A DNA stretch of 15,000 nucleotides from Schoenoplectus triqueter (Eukaryota > Streptophyta > Magnoliopsida > Poales > Cyperaceae). The stretch is taken from NCBI GenBank assembly GCA_964058805.1, contig CAXKVV010000768.1, forward strand, positions 1 to 15,000. The letters are read 5' to 3'. Shown here piece by piece: positions 9,301 through 15,000 of this stretch. Under the pieces are notes generated by a model that ran no database searches, had not been told where the DNA came from, and worked only from the letters and a program-made list of their open reading frames with translations. Position 1 is the stretch's first letter; each line of letters begins with the position of its first letter. Both the position numbers and the translations under genes were made by a program.

Positions 9301-12300
9301 TTTCTAAGCATATTACTAATACAAATATTGAATTCAGTTCAGGCACAAAAAGTTCAATCACAAAAACAATTCACAGAAATTAAGATCAAACACAATAAAC
9401 GAGTACGATTAAAATGCAACAAGTTTCAAGTTTACATGCCTACGTCCTAGAACAACGTCTACTCTTCCATATAAGAGAGAAAATCACAACAAATATCAAT
9501 GGAAAATAGAAAAAAATCATCAAGAGAATAGAAGTTACGCCCAGTTTTTGATTTCTTCCCCTTTGTCTTCTTTCTATCTCAAGAAGAACGAAAATTTCTC
9601 TGTCTAAAAAAAAAACTCTAATAATGTCTAGCATAGTTCTTTTCTAATTCCCCCACGTTATTCTGAGCAAAACGAACCCAAGAACGCTAAAAAACTCCAA
9701 ACGGATCTCTCATAAACTAAAAATAAACGTTAGGAGGTCAGGCTGAAACCGTCCGTCTGCCTGCTTTCCTTCGGTCCGCAGAAAATGGTCTTTGGCGCTC
9801 TGGTTCTGGGTTGCATGGTCTGCGGTCCGAAATTGACCATCTGCGCAGATACCGACTCTGGCACCCGGTTTCACTGTTTTGCTTGTAACTTTCTCGTCTG
9901 ATGTCCGTTTTGCCTCAAATTTGTGTCGTTCTTCTTCATTTTCCATGGGCTTTCATCTAATCCTGAAAAATAATAAAATCTAGGCAGTAACTTGAACTTG
10001 ATGATTTTAAACCCTAATTAAACTAAATTAAACCTAATTAAACCCTAAAAAGCTAAATTATGAGATTAAACCACATTCAAAATATAGCATTTGAATCCTT
10101 TTATCAGGGTGGAGCCAGCTTTTAAAATAGGGGCAGCAAAAATTTTCGGGGAGGTATAATATTATAATTATTTTAAAAATCAAGTATATTTCTGTAATTT
10201 ATTTTGAAAAATTTCTGACCGGTATAATATTATAATTATTTTGAAAATCAAGTATATTTCTGTAATTTATTTTGAAATTTTTCGGCTAGATATAATATTA
10301 TAATTTATTTTGCAGATATATTTTTACAATTTTTTTCCAGGGTAGAGCATATTAGCACAATTTTCTTAAAAATCAAGCATATGTTTTTGAAAATCAAGCT
10401 TATTTTTGGGAAAAAAAATTCAGGGGGGGTTCAGTTGCCCCCCTCTGCCATACACTGGCTCCGCCCGTGGCACTGTAGTCAGGGTTGGGGAGGCGATGGG
10501 TCTAGATGATCCTTTAAATGAGAATAGTCCATTTACTTTTGGTCTCTTCCTAGTCTTCCCTCACTCTCTGTTTTGAGAACTTGTCAGTTAATGCCAGCAT
10601 ATACGCTCTCTTCTTCAAAAACTTGAAAATAGCTACCAAGGTTGTATTTAGATCAAACAAAAGTCCTTTTACAGAGTTCTGACTAGAGAAACAAATGTAC
10701 TCAAGAATACAAAACATGAGGCTAGTTAAAAACTCAAAAAATGCTAAAGCAAACACAGCAGTGATTGGTATAGTCAGCAGTGTTTGAGGCCCAGATATAC
10801 CCTCTTTCTCCCCATTAGTTCCTTTTCCAGCACCAACTTTCCACAACCATCTATCTATACATCAGAGGTTGTATCATTCACCAATCTATTCAGAAGTTGA
10901 TTCTTGATTTTCTAGCTCTTAAAATCTCTGATTTTCACTTCAAACTTCTAGGTAAAAGAAGTCTTTTGGATTCTTTTATGAATCAACCAAATGTTCTTAG
11001 ATAAGCTTTAGTTTTGAGTTTTGAACTCTGCCGTTGTGCTTTCTATGTAGTGCAATGGTACATACATAATTAGAGATGAGGATGTTTCTCTGACCTATGA
11101 TCGTCACTGTTCTCTTGCAGGTAGGCTTGACAAAGGTGTTTCTACGGGCTGGCCAGATGGCTGAGCTTGATGCTATGAGAAATGAGGTACTGGGACAATC
11201 TGCCAGCAAGATTCAGAGGAAGGTCAGGTCACACCAGGCTCGCAAGAACTTCATTCTAGTCCGTTCTTCAGCTGTTAATCTCCAAGCCATCTGCAGAGGT
11301 AAGAATACCATATGTACCTTATTAAATTATACGGTACATCTTTTGGGATCTTAGGGTTAGAAGGTCTCGATCCATGCAGAGTAACGGGGGTATTTGTACT
11401 GGTACCTAGCAGCTATATGCTGGTATAAGTACAAATTGGTTCTACATAGAGTCATATATGGTAATCCTTCAGAGTGTATATTGTTCTAGTTGAACTTTCT
11501 GAAGTACTTCAATACAAACTAAACCAAAGTGTTGCCTCATGATGTGGTACTGGTTCTTTGATTGGTTATGAACCAGTACAGCAGCAGCAAGTGTTTCTGT
11601 GTCTAATGGTTAAGTGGGTATACAGTCCTCCATAGAGAACAGTACAAACTGAATAATATAAGAAACAACAAACTAGACACATGAAAATACTGTTTAGAAA
11701 ACATTCATTTATTTGATGAAGTAATTTGCTATCTTTGGTTCCAAACTCAAGGAACAAATGCAAGGAGACTCTATGAGAACATGCGCAGAGAGGCAGCTTC
11801 CATAACAATACAGACATATATTCGCCGGCATCATGCAATCAAGGCTTTCATAGATTTGCTTTCTGCGTCTATTACTATTCAGGCAGCTCTACGTGGCATG
11901 GCTGCTCGAGAGGAGTTCCTTTTCAGGCGTCAAACAAAAGCAGCAGTTGTTATCCAGGTTGACATTTCTTGTATTGTACTACTGTGACTAAATGGACTTC
12001 AATAACATTAAATTTAATTAAAAAGACAGAAATCAAAAGGGGAAGAATTAGATATTGCTTCTATCACAAAATGTACAAATCTTGTACGTCTAGGTGCACT
12101 TGGATACCAATTGTTGTTTCAGATAAGTATAAAAAAGTTCTACAAGAAGAACAGATAAACACTCTAGAACATTGTTTTTACTATTGCAGAGCTACTTCAG
12201 AACCCATTTGGCAAGGTCAGATTATATGCAGCTAAAGAAAGCCGCCATTTCAACTCAGTGTGCTTGGCGTGTTAAAGTTGCTAAGAAAGAGCTTAGGAAA

Positions 12301-14724
12301 CTCAAAATGGTAAAAATGTTGTGCTTACATTATTTCATTGTACCTTCTATTCTTTGGTAGTTCGGATTGGTTGATGCCATGGTCAATACTAGCACACATT
12401 GTTTTTTGGGTTTTTCGGGAACTTGATTCAGTACATGGAAAAAAGATTACAGGATCCATCAATACTACTTTGAGATATTATTGTATTGTACCTTCTTTAC
12501 TCTTCAGTAGTGTGGAGTGGTTGATCCTGGTTGTCAAAAATAGGATAGACACTCTCATTTGGGTTCTACTTAGGAATTTTATTCAGTGAAAAAAGAAGTA
12601 CAAGATTTATCCGCTCTTAATCTCTGTACCACTGAGTGTATCTATTATTAGCTATTACATTACAAATACAAGCAGGATACAGTGTATATTTATCTGACCT
12701 ATCTGTATGTAAGGCATGGAGGAAGATGGCTCTGTCCATAAGTCCTGACCATTTTTTAGCATGTGTAACAATGACTACTGATGTGCTAATCTCCTATATG
12801 GGGAATCAATTTGCTATTCCCTACAATACTAATTACAACCTGTTTACTTCAGGCTGCAAGAGAAACTGGTGCTCTGCAAGCTGCCAAAAACAAACTTGAG
12901 AAGCAAGTCGAGGACTTGACCTTGAGGCTGCAGTTGGAGAGACGGATGCGGGTATGCCATTGTTGTAATGCGATACTAGCAACAAAATGCAACTGATTAT
13001 TTCTGTATACTTAATTTACAACTCAACATTTCTCATTCTTGCAACAAGCACGCTATCTTCTCTACCCCTTTCAAGTTTCAGATAAACAGAACTGTTCATG
13101 TACTTGAAGGGCATATTTTATGTGAAAACTTAACATCTATTTATTCTTTCCATCAAGACTATTTAGATTCCCAGTTTGTTTAAGTTGGTCGAGAAGCGAT
13201 TTTACTGAGTATTGATGGAATATTGCTGCGTTATTTAGCTGATCTGTTCATTCTCTTTAATATTTGCTGAAAAATTGTGTTGCTCTTGATGTAGTTTCTG
13301 TTAATCACAAATGTGATACTTGTTGTTTATTATTTTCATATATAGAGGAATTAGTAGAGATTATTTACAAATTTCTTTCCAATGCTTGGATATCATTGTC
13401 TCCTGATTTCCCTTTTGTTTTTCTTCTTTAATTTGAAGTTTACTTGCTTATGAAATTGAGCTTGAGTGTTTGACCACTAACCTTCTTAAAAAAAAAAAAG
13501 AAAAGAAATTGAACTTGACTAATGCACAATTTTGTTTCTTTCAGTCTGATGCAGAGGAAGCAAAGTCACAGGAGATTACAAAGCTGAAACTAGCATACCA
13601 GGAGATGGAGCGGCAGGTTAACGAGACTACAGAATTATTGGCTAAAGAGAAGGTGGCCGTTAAAATTGCGTCTGAAAAGGAGGTTTTAATTGAGGAGGTG
13701 CCAGTTATTGATACTGCTCTTGTTGATAAACTAACTGCTGAAAATGAGAATCTTAAGGTACTGTATCCCTCCGCCCTCTCCTCAAATTTAGGTCTGTTTT
13801 GAAGTTTTAAAAGGAAATGTATGCTGGAGAAGGCATAAGTAATGTAACACTTGTAGTTCCTGTAGTTGCACCTTTGCGCACGTTTGACAGTACTAGTTGC
13901 TTGCTGGTTGATGCTTTGACTCTTTTAGTAAATTCCAGAATAGAAACCTATTTCCATAGTATTCTTAGTACACAAGTTGAAGGCAACTTCTTTTGTTTAA
14001 TGCTCTTTTTGTTGTTGAAGGGAATGGAATCTCAAGTTCATTTCCAGCCGTTCTTACGTTAATTTTATGATGATTTTTGTAGATGGTGATAACTTCTCTT
14101 GAAACAAAGGTCCAAGAAACTGAGAAGAAATACGAAGAATCAGTGAAAGAAGCCAAAGAAGCAGAATCTACTATAGATGCATTGAAAAATTCAATGCTAA
14201 GGTTGTTATGGTTTTAGGTCATTAATGTTGAGGTGTGGAAAGTGAAAATCTCTGGTTTCTAAATTCAACCTGTTCATGTGCAGCCTTCAAGAAAAACTGT
14301 CTCAAATGGAAGCTGAAAACCAACTTCTAAGGAAACAAGCTCTTCCTTCTCCTGCCAGACAAATATCACAGAACGGAACTACATTGTTGCCACCTTTGAA
14401 ACAAGTAAAATTTCCTTCTAAGTTGCTTGTTTCATAAATTGATGAAGTACCATTGAATAATGTGAATGACCATTTTTTAATTTTCTAATGGTGCAGAGTT
14501 TGAGCGCAGTAAGTAATGGCAGGCAATCTAATGAAAATTATAAGGTCACAAACAAATAAGTTGTCATATATTTCATTGCTTTCCTGTACTTGCTTGTTAT
14601 CGAGATCAGTGTGATCATCTTACAGGAACACCAAGGCACATCACCAATGAAACAGGGCACATCACCAATGAAACAAGGCACATCACCGATAAAGAAGCAT
14701 GCTTCCTTTCTTGATAGACAAACT
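208..14724 (+). CDS. Class XI myosin heavy chain, partial (20 internal exons)
   Basis: Actin-based ATP motor of plants that moves organelles and vesicles and drives cytoplasmic streaming. Exons join as 208-344, 571-717, 1112-1213, 1508-1565, 1754-1855, 1940-1977, 2070-2196, 2656-2820, 7797-7928, 8270-8379, 8469-8529, 11121-11298, 11752-11957, 12190-12309, 12853-12951, 13545-13757, 14083-14201, 14284-14404, 14497-14544 and 14626-14724. All introns are GT-AG and the 794 codons are open. Seen in order: [13 protein letters not shown], switch II (LDIYGFESF), the relay helix, an HYAGDV block, the [11 protein letters not shown] actin-binding region, the SH helix (ISCAGFPTR), [14 protein letters not shown], six IQ motifs, and a coiled coil opening with [19 protein letters not shown]. 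The six IQ motifs and this coiled-coil opening are typical of plant class XI and not of class VIII. Start and stop codons lie outside the window. I cannot assign the XI subclass. The gene is interrupted only in introns, notably by a copia element after 2820. Confidence 0.96.
571..717 (+). CDS. Myosin XI exon: cardiomyopathy loop with TEDS site and DGLAK
   Basis: The first base completes the Met codon and the exon reads to SRLFDW (split Trp codon). It contains CKRVIVT and [16 protein letters not shown]. Sixteen residues before the Asp of DGLAK lies a Glu (codon 629-631), the TEDS-rule position. An acidic residue there is known to remove the need for phosphorylation, as in other plant class XI myosins. 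Confidence 0.94.
718..1111 (+). other. Intron, no further gene seen
   Basis: 394 bases between a Trp codon split TG/G. It holds a short CT microsatellite near 850-861 and a poly-T run (1089-1102) serving as the pyrimidine tract before the acceptor. I see nothing else. Confidence 0.85.
1112..1213 (+). CDS. Myosin XI exon: switch II
   Basis: Encodes [20 protein letters not shown], then [13 protein letters not shown] and a split Ser codon. DIYGFESF is the switch II region of the nucleotide site, whose glycine contacts the gamma-phosphate in myosins. The donor is gtgctt. Confidence 0.95.
1508..1565 (+). CDS. Myosin XI exon: relay helix start
   Basis: 58-base exon encoding [19 protein letters not shown], the start of the relay helix. 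It ends in phase 0 at CAG before gtctgg. Confidence 0.94.
1754..1855 (+). CDS. Myosin XI exon: relay helix and loop
   Basis: 34 codons: [19 protein letters not shown] followed by [15 protein letters not shown]. It continues the relay helix into the relay loop that couples the nucleotide state to the converter. Both ends are phase 0. Confidence 0.94.
1940..1977 (+). CDS. Myosin XI exon: GGIIALLDE segment
   Basis: 38-base exon encoding [12 protein letters not shown] plus two bases of a Cys codon. The LLDE core is conserved. Thr replaces the Ala that I recall as usual in class XI. Confidence 0.92.
2070..2196 (+). CDS. Myosin XI exon: lower 50-kDa region, HYAGDV block
   Basis: Completes the Cys codon and reads [18 protein letters not shown], then [19 protein letters not shown] (Val in the next exon) is a conserved myosin motif. 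The donor is gtaagt, the full consensus. Confidence 0.95.
2197..2655 (+). other. Intron, nothing recognised
   Basis: 459 bases of ordinary intron sequence with T-rich stretches near 2278-2320 and an acceptor ttttgtcag. I see no repeat or coding remnant. Confidence 0.8.
2656..2820 (+). CDS. Myosin XI exon: loop 2 side of the 50-kDa domain
   Basis: 55 codons: [46 protein letters not shown]. It ends at AAG, directly followed by gtact, which is both the intron donor and the left target-site duplication of the copia element. Confidence 0.95.
2821..2825. repeat. Target-site duplication GTACT, left copy
   Basis: GTACT directly precedes the LTR TGTTAG. The same five bases follow the other LTR at 7514-7518. 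This copy is also the intron's 5' splice donor. Confidence 0.95.
2826..2944 (-). repeat. 3' LTR of the copia element (119 bp)
   Basis: On the + strand it starts TGTTAGCTTTG and ends TATTCAACA. It matches 7395-7513 except at three C/T positions (near 2850, 2888 and 2890). As the element is reversed, this is its downstream LTR, adjacent to the polypurine tract. Confidence 0.96.
2945..2953 (-). other. Polypurine tract
   Basis: The minus strand reads GAGAGGGAG directly before the 3' LTR. It would prime plus-strand DNA synthesis. It overlaps the last bases of the pol stop codon (TGA, 2952-2954). Confidence 0.9.
2952..3998 (-). pseudogene. Copia reverse transcriptase C-terminal half and RNase H
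   Basis: A 348-codon open stretch with the polymerase catalytic motif [11 protein letters not shown], then [32 protein letters not shown], and an RNase H with [28 protein letters not shown] and [15 protein letters not shown]. RNase H would degrade the RNA of the RNA/DNA hybrid. The Met at 3998 is internal to the domain and not a natural start: the conserved reverse transcriptase begins upstream. Confidence 0.95.
4005..5003 (-). pseudogene. Copia reverse transcriptase, N-terminal half
   Basis: A low-complexity Pro/Ser/Thr linker is followed by [39 protein letters not shown] and [19 protein letters not shown], the usual opening of the copia reverse transcriptase. The region between the stops at 4209 and 4005 still shows the [13 protein letters not shown] and [11 protein letters not shown] blocks. 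The stops at 4209, 4089 and 4005 make this part non-functional. Confidence 0.93.
5049..6077 (-). pseudogene. Copia integrase segment
   Basis: Shows the zinc-binding HCRLGH...CDACEFAKH (HHCC) region, then the catalytic core with VHSDVWGP (first Asp), RSDNGTEY (second Asp) and [15 protein letters not shown] (catalytic Glu), and a [14 protein letters not shown] region near the C-terminal end. It would insert the cDNA into chromosomal DNA. All three DDE residues are present. It is bounded by in-frame stops on both sides. Confidence 0.94.
6081..6698 (-). pseudogene. Gag zinc knuckle and copia protease segment
   Basis: A CX2CX4HX4C zinc knuckle ([14 protein letters not shown], 6603-6644) is followed by the WDLHGRP stretch usual in plant copia elements. 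About 100 residues later comes the protease active site [11 protein letters not shown] with its catalytic Asp. The segment ends NNLLSVS at the first internal stop. The Gag part before the zinc knuckle is only about 20 residues, far shorter than the several hundred usual in the family. Confidence 0.9.
6936..7065. repeat. Tandem duplication, 81-bp spacing
   Basis: A block of 49 bases starting CTTCAGGAGAGAGG and ending GCGGCACAG occurs at 6936-6984 and again at 7017-7065 with a few substitutions. The flanks before each copy (ACTGCGCG...) also resemble each other. Confidence 0.85.
7201..7327. repeat. 30-bp perfect direct repeat and GCGACG units
   Basis: A 30-base word starting GCGACAAAAGCGCTCGCGAC is identical at 7201-7230 and 7298-7327, with a related copy near 7168-7194. 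Between them lie short GGCGATGGAC/AGCGACGGCGA units. Confidence 0.85.
7383..7394 (-). other. Primer-binding site for tRNA-iMet
   Basis: The minus strand reads TGGTATCAGAGC immediately after the LTR end. This is the standard plant copia site, complementary to the 3' end of initiator methionine tRNA, which primes minus-strand cDNA. Confidence 0.95.
7395..7513 (-). repeat. 5' LTR of the copia element (119 bp)
   Basis: Same ends as the other LTR and adjacent to the primer-binding site, so it is the upstream LTR that would carry the element's promoter. On the minus strand a TATA-like GTGTATATG lies inside it, but I cannot show that it is a promoter. Confidence 0.96.
7514..7518. repeat. Target-site duplication GTACT, right copy
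   Basis: GTACT directly after the LTR end TTCAACA, matching 2821-2825. Five bases is the usual copia target duplication. Confidence 0.95.
7797..7928 (+). CDS. Myosin XI exon: actin-binding region
   Basis: 44 codons: [20 protein letters not shown], then [20 protein letters not shown] and [15 protein letters not shown] is a signature of the lower 50-kDa actin-binding part of myosin motors. It joins in phase to the exon ending at 2820, across the retrotransposon. Confidence 0.96.
7929..8269 (+). other. Intron, nothing recognised
   Basis: 341 bases with donor gtaagc and acceptor cttaaacag. No repeat or coding remnant stood out. Confidence 0.8.
8270..8379 (+). CDS. Myosin XI exon: SH helix and converter start
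   Basis: [16 protein letters not shown] holds the SH1/SH2 helix region, followed by [19 protein letters not shown], where the converter begins. It ends in a split Ser codon (AG/T) with donor gtatag. Confidence 0.95.
8469..8529 (+). CDS. Myosin XI exon: converter segment
   Basis: 61 bases encoding [20 protein letters not shown] after completing the Ser codon. It matches the KKLLEK...GYQ part of class XI converters. Confidence 0.93.
8646..8701. repeat. Inverted repeat (15-16 bp arms, 25-nt loop)
   Basis: TTGAAATATTACAAC (8646-8660) faces GTTGTAATATTTTCAA (8686-8701), which is complementary apart from one extra base. The loop contains a small CACC/GGTG hairpin. Confidence 0.8.
8700..9960. mobile_element. 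Dispersed non-coding repeat candidate
   Basis: Opens with CGCAAGCGCACGACCTACCG and then GGTATCGATCCCACAAAGAC, a word pattern I know from common non-coding plant repeats, followed by an AT-rich tract with a repeated TTCACGGTTAAGT motif (near 9090 and 9150). It ends near GC-richer CGGTCCGCAG / CGGTCCGAAA words at 9774 and 9825. I could not define ends, a target duplication or a class, and it encodes no recognisable protein. Confidence 0.45.
10107..10466. mobile_element. MITE-like element with GGGYGGAGCCAG terminal inverted repeats
   Basis: GGGTGGAGCCAG (10107-10118) faces CTGGCTCCGCCC (10455-10466), 11 of 12 bases complementary. The 360-bp interior is very AT-rich, non-coding, and made partly of 68-bp tandem units. 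Near the right end GGGGGGGTTCAGTTGCCCCC forms another G/C block. Ends of the form GGCGGAGCCAGG...CCTGGCTCCGCC are common in plant genomes. I could not find a clear target-site duplication, so the exact ends and superfamily (hAT-like is possible) are open. Confidence 0.65.
10153..10340. repeat. 68-bp tandem repeat inside the MITE-like element
   Basis: Unit 1 (10153-10220) and unit 2 (10221-10288) both run GGTATAATATTATAATTATT to CAAGTATATTTCTG and TTATTTTGAAA. A third, degenerate unit starts at 10289. Confidence 0.85.
11121..11298 (+). CDS. Myosin XI exon: converter end, IQ1 and IQ2 start
   Basis: [17 protein letters not shown] ends the converter. IQ1 is [17 protein letters not shown] and IQ2 begins AVNLQAICR. 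These bind calmodulin-type light chains and form the lever arm. The exon ends with one base of a Gly codon. Confidence 0.95.
11393..11435. repeat. Imperfect inverted repeat (hairpin)
   Basis: TTTGTACTGGTACC...AGCA faces TGCT...GGTATAAGTACAAA around a GCTATA loop. The stem is 18 bp with two mismatches and one bulged base. Confidence 0.7.
11547..11579. repeat. Perfect inverted repeat GTACTGGTTC / GAACCAGTAC
   Basis: Ten-base arms (11547-11556 and 11570-11579) are perfectly complementary around a 13-base loop. Confidence 0.85.
11752..11957 (+). CDS. Myosin XI exon: IQ2 to IQ5 start
   Basis: Completes the Gly codon, then [15 protein letters not shown] finishes IQ2. IQ3 is [19 protein letters not shown]4 is [17 protein letters not shown], and [11 protein letters not shown] opens IQ5. 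Ends phase 0 at CAG. Confidence 0.95.
12190..12309 (+). CDS. Myosin XI exon: IQ5 end and IQ6
   Basis: 40 codons: [19 protein letters not shown] completes IQ5, and [20 protein letters not shown] is IQ6, in which Thr replaces Ile of the IQ pair. Ends at Met before gtaaaa. Confidence 0.95.
12310..12852 (+). other. Intron containing a diverged direct repeat
   Basis: 543 bases. Segments beginning ATTGTACCTTCT at 12337 and 12485 resemble each other for about 125 bases (148-bp spacing), an old tandem duplication. Otherwise non-coding. Confidence 0.75.
12853..12951 (+). CDS. Myosin XI exon: start of the coiled coil
   Basis: 33 codons: [20 protein letters not shown], then [13 protein letters not shown]. 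The heptad pattern marks the start of the dimerising coiled coil, and the sequence is highly typical of class XI. Confidence 0.96.
12952..13544 (+). other. Intron, nothing recognised
   Basis: 593 AT-rich bases, donor gtatgc, acceptor tttctttcag. A poly-A run near 13488 is the only low-complexity tract I noted. Confidence 0.8.
13545..13757 (+). CDS. Myosin XI exon: coiled coil
   Basis: 71 codons rich in Glu, Lys, Ala and Leu with heptad spacing: [61 protein letters not shown]. The VPVIDT...LTAENE stretch recurs in class XI tails. Confidence 0.94.
13758..14082 (+). other. Intron, nothing recognised
   Basis: 325 bases, donor gtactg, acceptor tttttgtag. No repeats or coding remnants stood out. 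Confidence 0.8.
14083..14201 (+). CDS. Myosin XI exon: coiled coil
   Basis: [20 protein letters not shown], then [19 protein letters not shown] and a split Ser codon (AG/C). The charged heptads continue. The donor is gttgtt, weak beyond GT. Confidence 0.93.
14284..14404 (+). CDS. Myosin XI exon: end of the coiled coil and linker
   Basis: [20 protein letters not shown] closes the coiled coil. Then [20 protein letters not shown] begins a Pro/Ser-rich, likely disordered linker before the globular tail. The donor is gtaaaa. Confidence 0.93.
14497..14544 (+). CDS. Myosin XI small linker exon with an alternative donor
   Basis: [16 protein letters not shown], ending before gtcaca (a weak donor). 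A perfect GTAAGT donor lies inside it at 14509-14514. Use of that site would shorten the exon to 12 bases and keep the frame, so the true 3' border is uncertain. Confidence 0.75.
14626..14724 (+). CDS. Myosin XI linker exon with three QGTSPMK repeats
   Basis: 33 codons: EH, three copies of QGTSP[MI]K, then [10 protein letters not shown] and donor gtatgc. The linker joins the coiled coil to the globular tail outside the window. Ends in phase 0. The S-P dipeptides could be targets of proline-directed kinases, which is inference only. Confidence 0.88.
14632..14694 (+). repeat. In-frame 21-bp tandem repeat, three copies
   Basis: Three 21-base units of the form CA[AG]GGCACATCACC(A/G)AT(G/A)AA(A/G) at 14632-14652, 14653-14673 and 14674-14694, differing at only a few positions. 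Confidence 0.95.
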
Positions 14725-15000
14725 GTATGCACCATATAAAGTTTGATATATATATATACACACACATATATATATACATACATAGAATTAGGCTATGGTG
14801 CTTTGTAAAGCACAAGAGCGTTGTGTGCTTTGCGCTTTATTATTAATTTAAGTTAGAAATGATCGATCCAAACCGCTCAATCTAATCTCCATATCAAAAT
14901 CTATTAGTAAACCAAATTTTATATTTTTTGAAATTTATTTGCTATTTTTTTGGATAGGGTGAAAACCGTCATTTTTGGATGAATCAGAATTCTCAGATCA
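14725..15000 (+). other. Intron (5' part) with microsatellite and palindrome
   Basis: Begins with donor gtatgc. It holds a TA/CA compound microsatellite (about 14746-14785) and the palindrome GTGCTTTGTAAAGCAC at 14798-14813. The next tail exon is not visible. Confidence 0.75.
14746..14785. repeat. TA/CA compound microsatellite
   Basis: Runs of TA, then CA, then TA, then TACA/CATA units. A simple-sequence tract likely to vary in length. Confidence 0.9.

Larger units (their letters stand above)
8530..11120 (+). other. 2.6-kb intron filled with repeats
   Basis: The longest intron apart from the copia-bearing one. It holds an inverted repeat (8646-8701), a long non-coding dispersed-repeat-like tract (about 8700-9960), a MITE-like element (10107-10466) and about 650 bases (10467-11120) with no feature I can name. 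No myosin coding is expected here, because the flanking exons join in phase. Confidence 0.85.
11299..11751 (+). other. Intron with two hairpin-forming inverted repeats
   Basis: 453 bases. It has an imperfect inverted repeat at 11393-11435 and a perfect 10-bp one at 11547-11579. The acceptor is aactcaag, with a weak pyrimidine tract. Nothing coding is seen. Confidence 0.8.

Noticed and set aside
9244..9946. Short open frames on both strands in the large intron
   Set aside because: Low complexity, no domain, and inside the dispersed-repeat-like tract.
10467..10480. Target duplication for the MITE-like element
   Set aside because: Neither 3-, 8- nor 9-base words match on the two sides of the inverted ends, so I claim none.
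10550..10846. 98-codon minus-strand open frame with a hydrophobic middle
   Set aside because: No recognisable family, no promoter or neighbour context, in an intron of an AT-rich genome. I treat it as chance, though a decayed gene fragment cannot be excluded.
14632..14694. CRISPR-like repeats
   Set aside because: The three units are directly adjacent without spacers, in frame inside a eukaryotic exon.
208..14724. Class VIII myosin as an alternative identity
   Set aside because: The six IQ motifs and the [19 protein letters not shown] coiled-coil opening are class XI features; class VIII has fewer IQ motifs and a different tail.

Overview
The window is plant nuclear DNA, most likely from a eudicot. 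It is AT-rich, full of short GT-AG introns, and carries plant-type repeats. It holds one host gene, the middle part of a class XI myosin (the plant organelle-transport myosin) on the + strand. I can trace 20 consecutive coding exons between 208 and 14724. They total 2382 coding bases (794 codons). Every exon joins its neighbour in phase and no stop or frameshift interrupts the host frame. The gene runs off both ends: the P-loop, switch I and N-terminal motor lie upstream of the window, and the rest of the tail with the globular cargo-binding (dilute-type) domain lies downstream.

Layout. 1-207 is the end of an intron. 208-2820 holds eight exons of the motor, covering the TEDS-rule loop, switch II and relay helix. 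2821-7796 is one intron blown up by a reverse-oriented Ty1/copia retrotransposon (2826-7513). The element has 119-bp LTRs, a 5-bp target duplication GTACT, a tRNA-iMet primer-binding site and a polypurine tract. It landed exactly five bases past the exon/intron junction, so its target duplication is the first five bases of the intron. Its gag-pol frame carries five premature stops and lacks the capsid part of Gag, so it looks dead. 7797-8529 encodes the end of the motor (actin-binding region, SH helix, converter). 8530-11120 is a 2.6-kb intron with a non-coding dispersed repeat and a 360-bp MITE-like element. 11121-12309 encodes the last part of the converter and six IQ motifs. 12853-14724 encodes the coiled coil and a linker ending in a perfectly spaced 7-residue repeat. 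14725-15000 is intron.

How the parts fit. The motor segments would convert ATP hydrolysis into movement on actin. The IQ neck would bind calmodulin-like light chains as a lever arm. The coiled coil would dimerise the heavy chain, and the tail outside the window would bind organelles or vesicle adaptors. The retrotransposon is a passenger. Its LTRs match at 116 of 119 positions, which suggests a fairly recent insertion, and the intact host frame suggests the gene still works if the 5-kb intron is spliced. I found no evidence of a new multi-gene system. The most interesting points are the insertion at the splice donor, the odd GC-rich repeat leader of the retrotransposon, the in-frame 21-bp repeat in the tail and a frame-preserving alternative donor.
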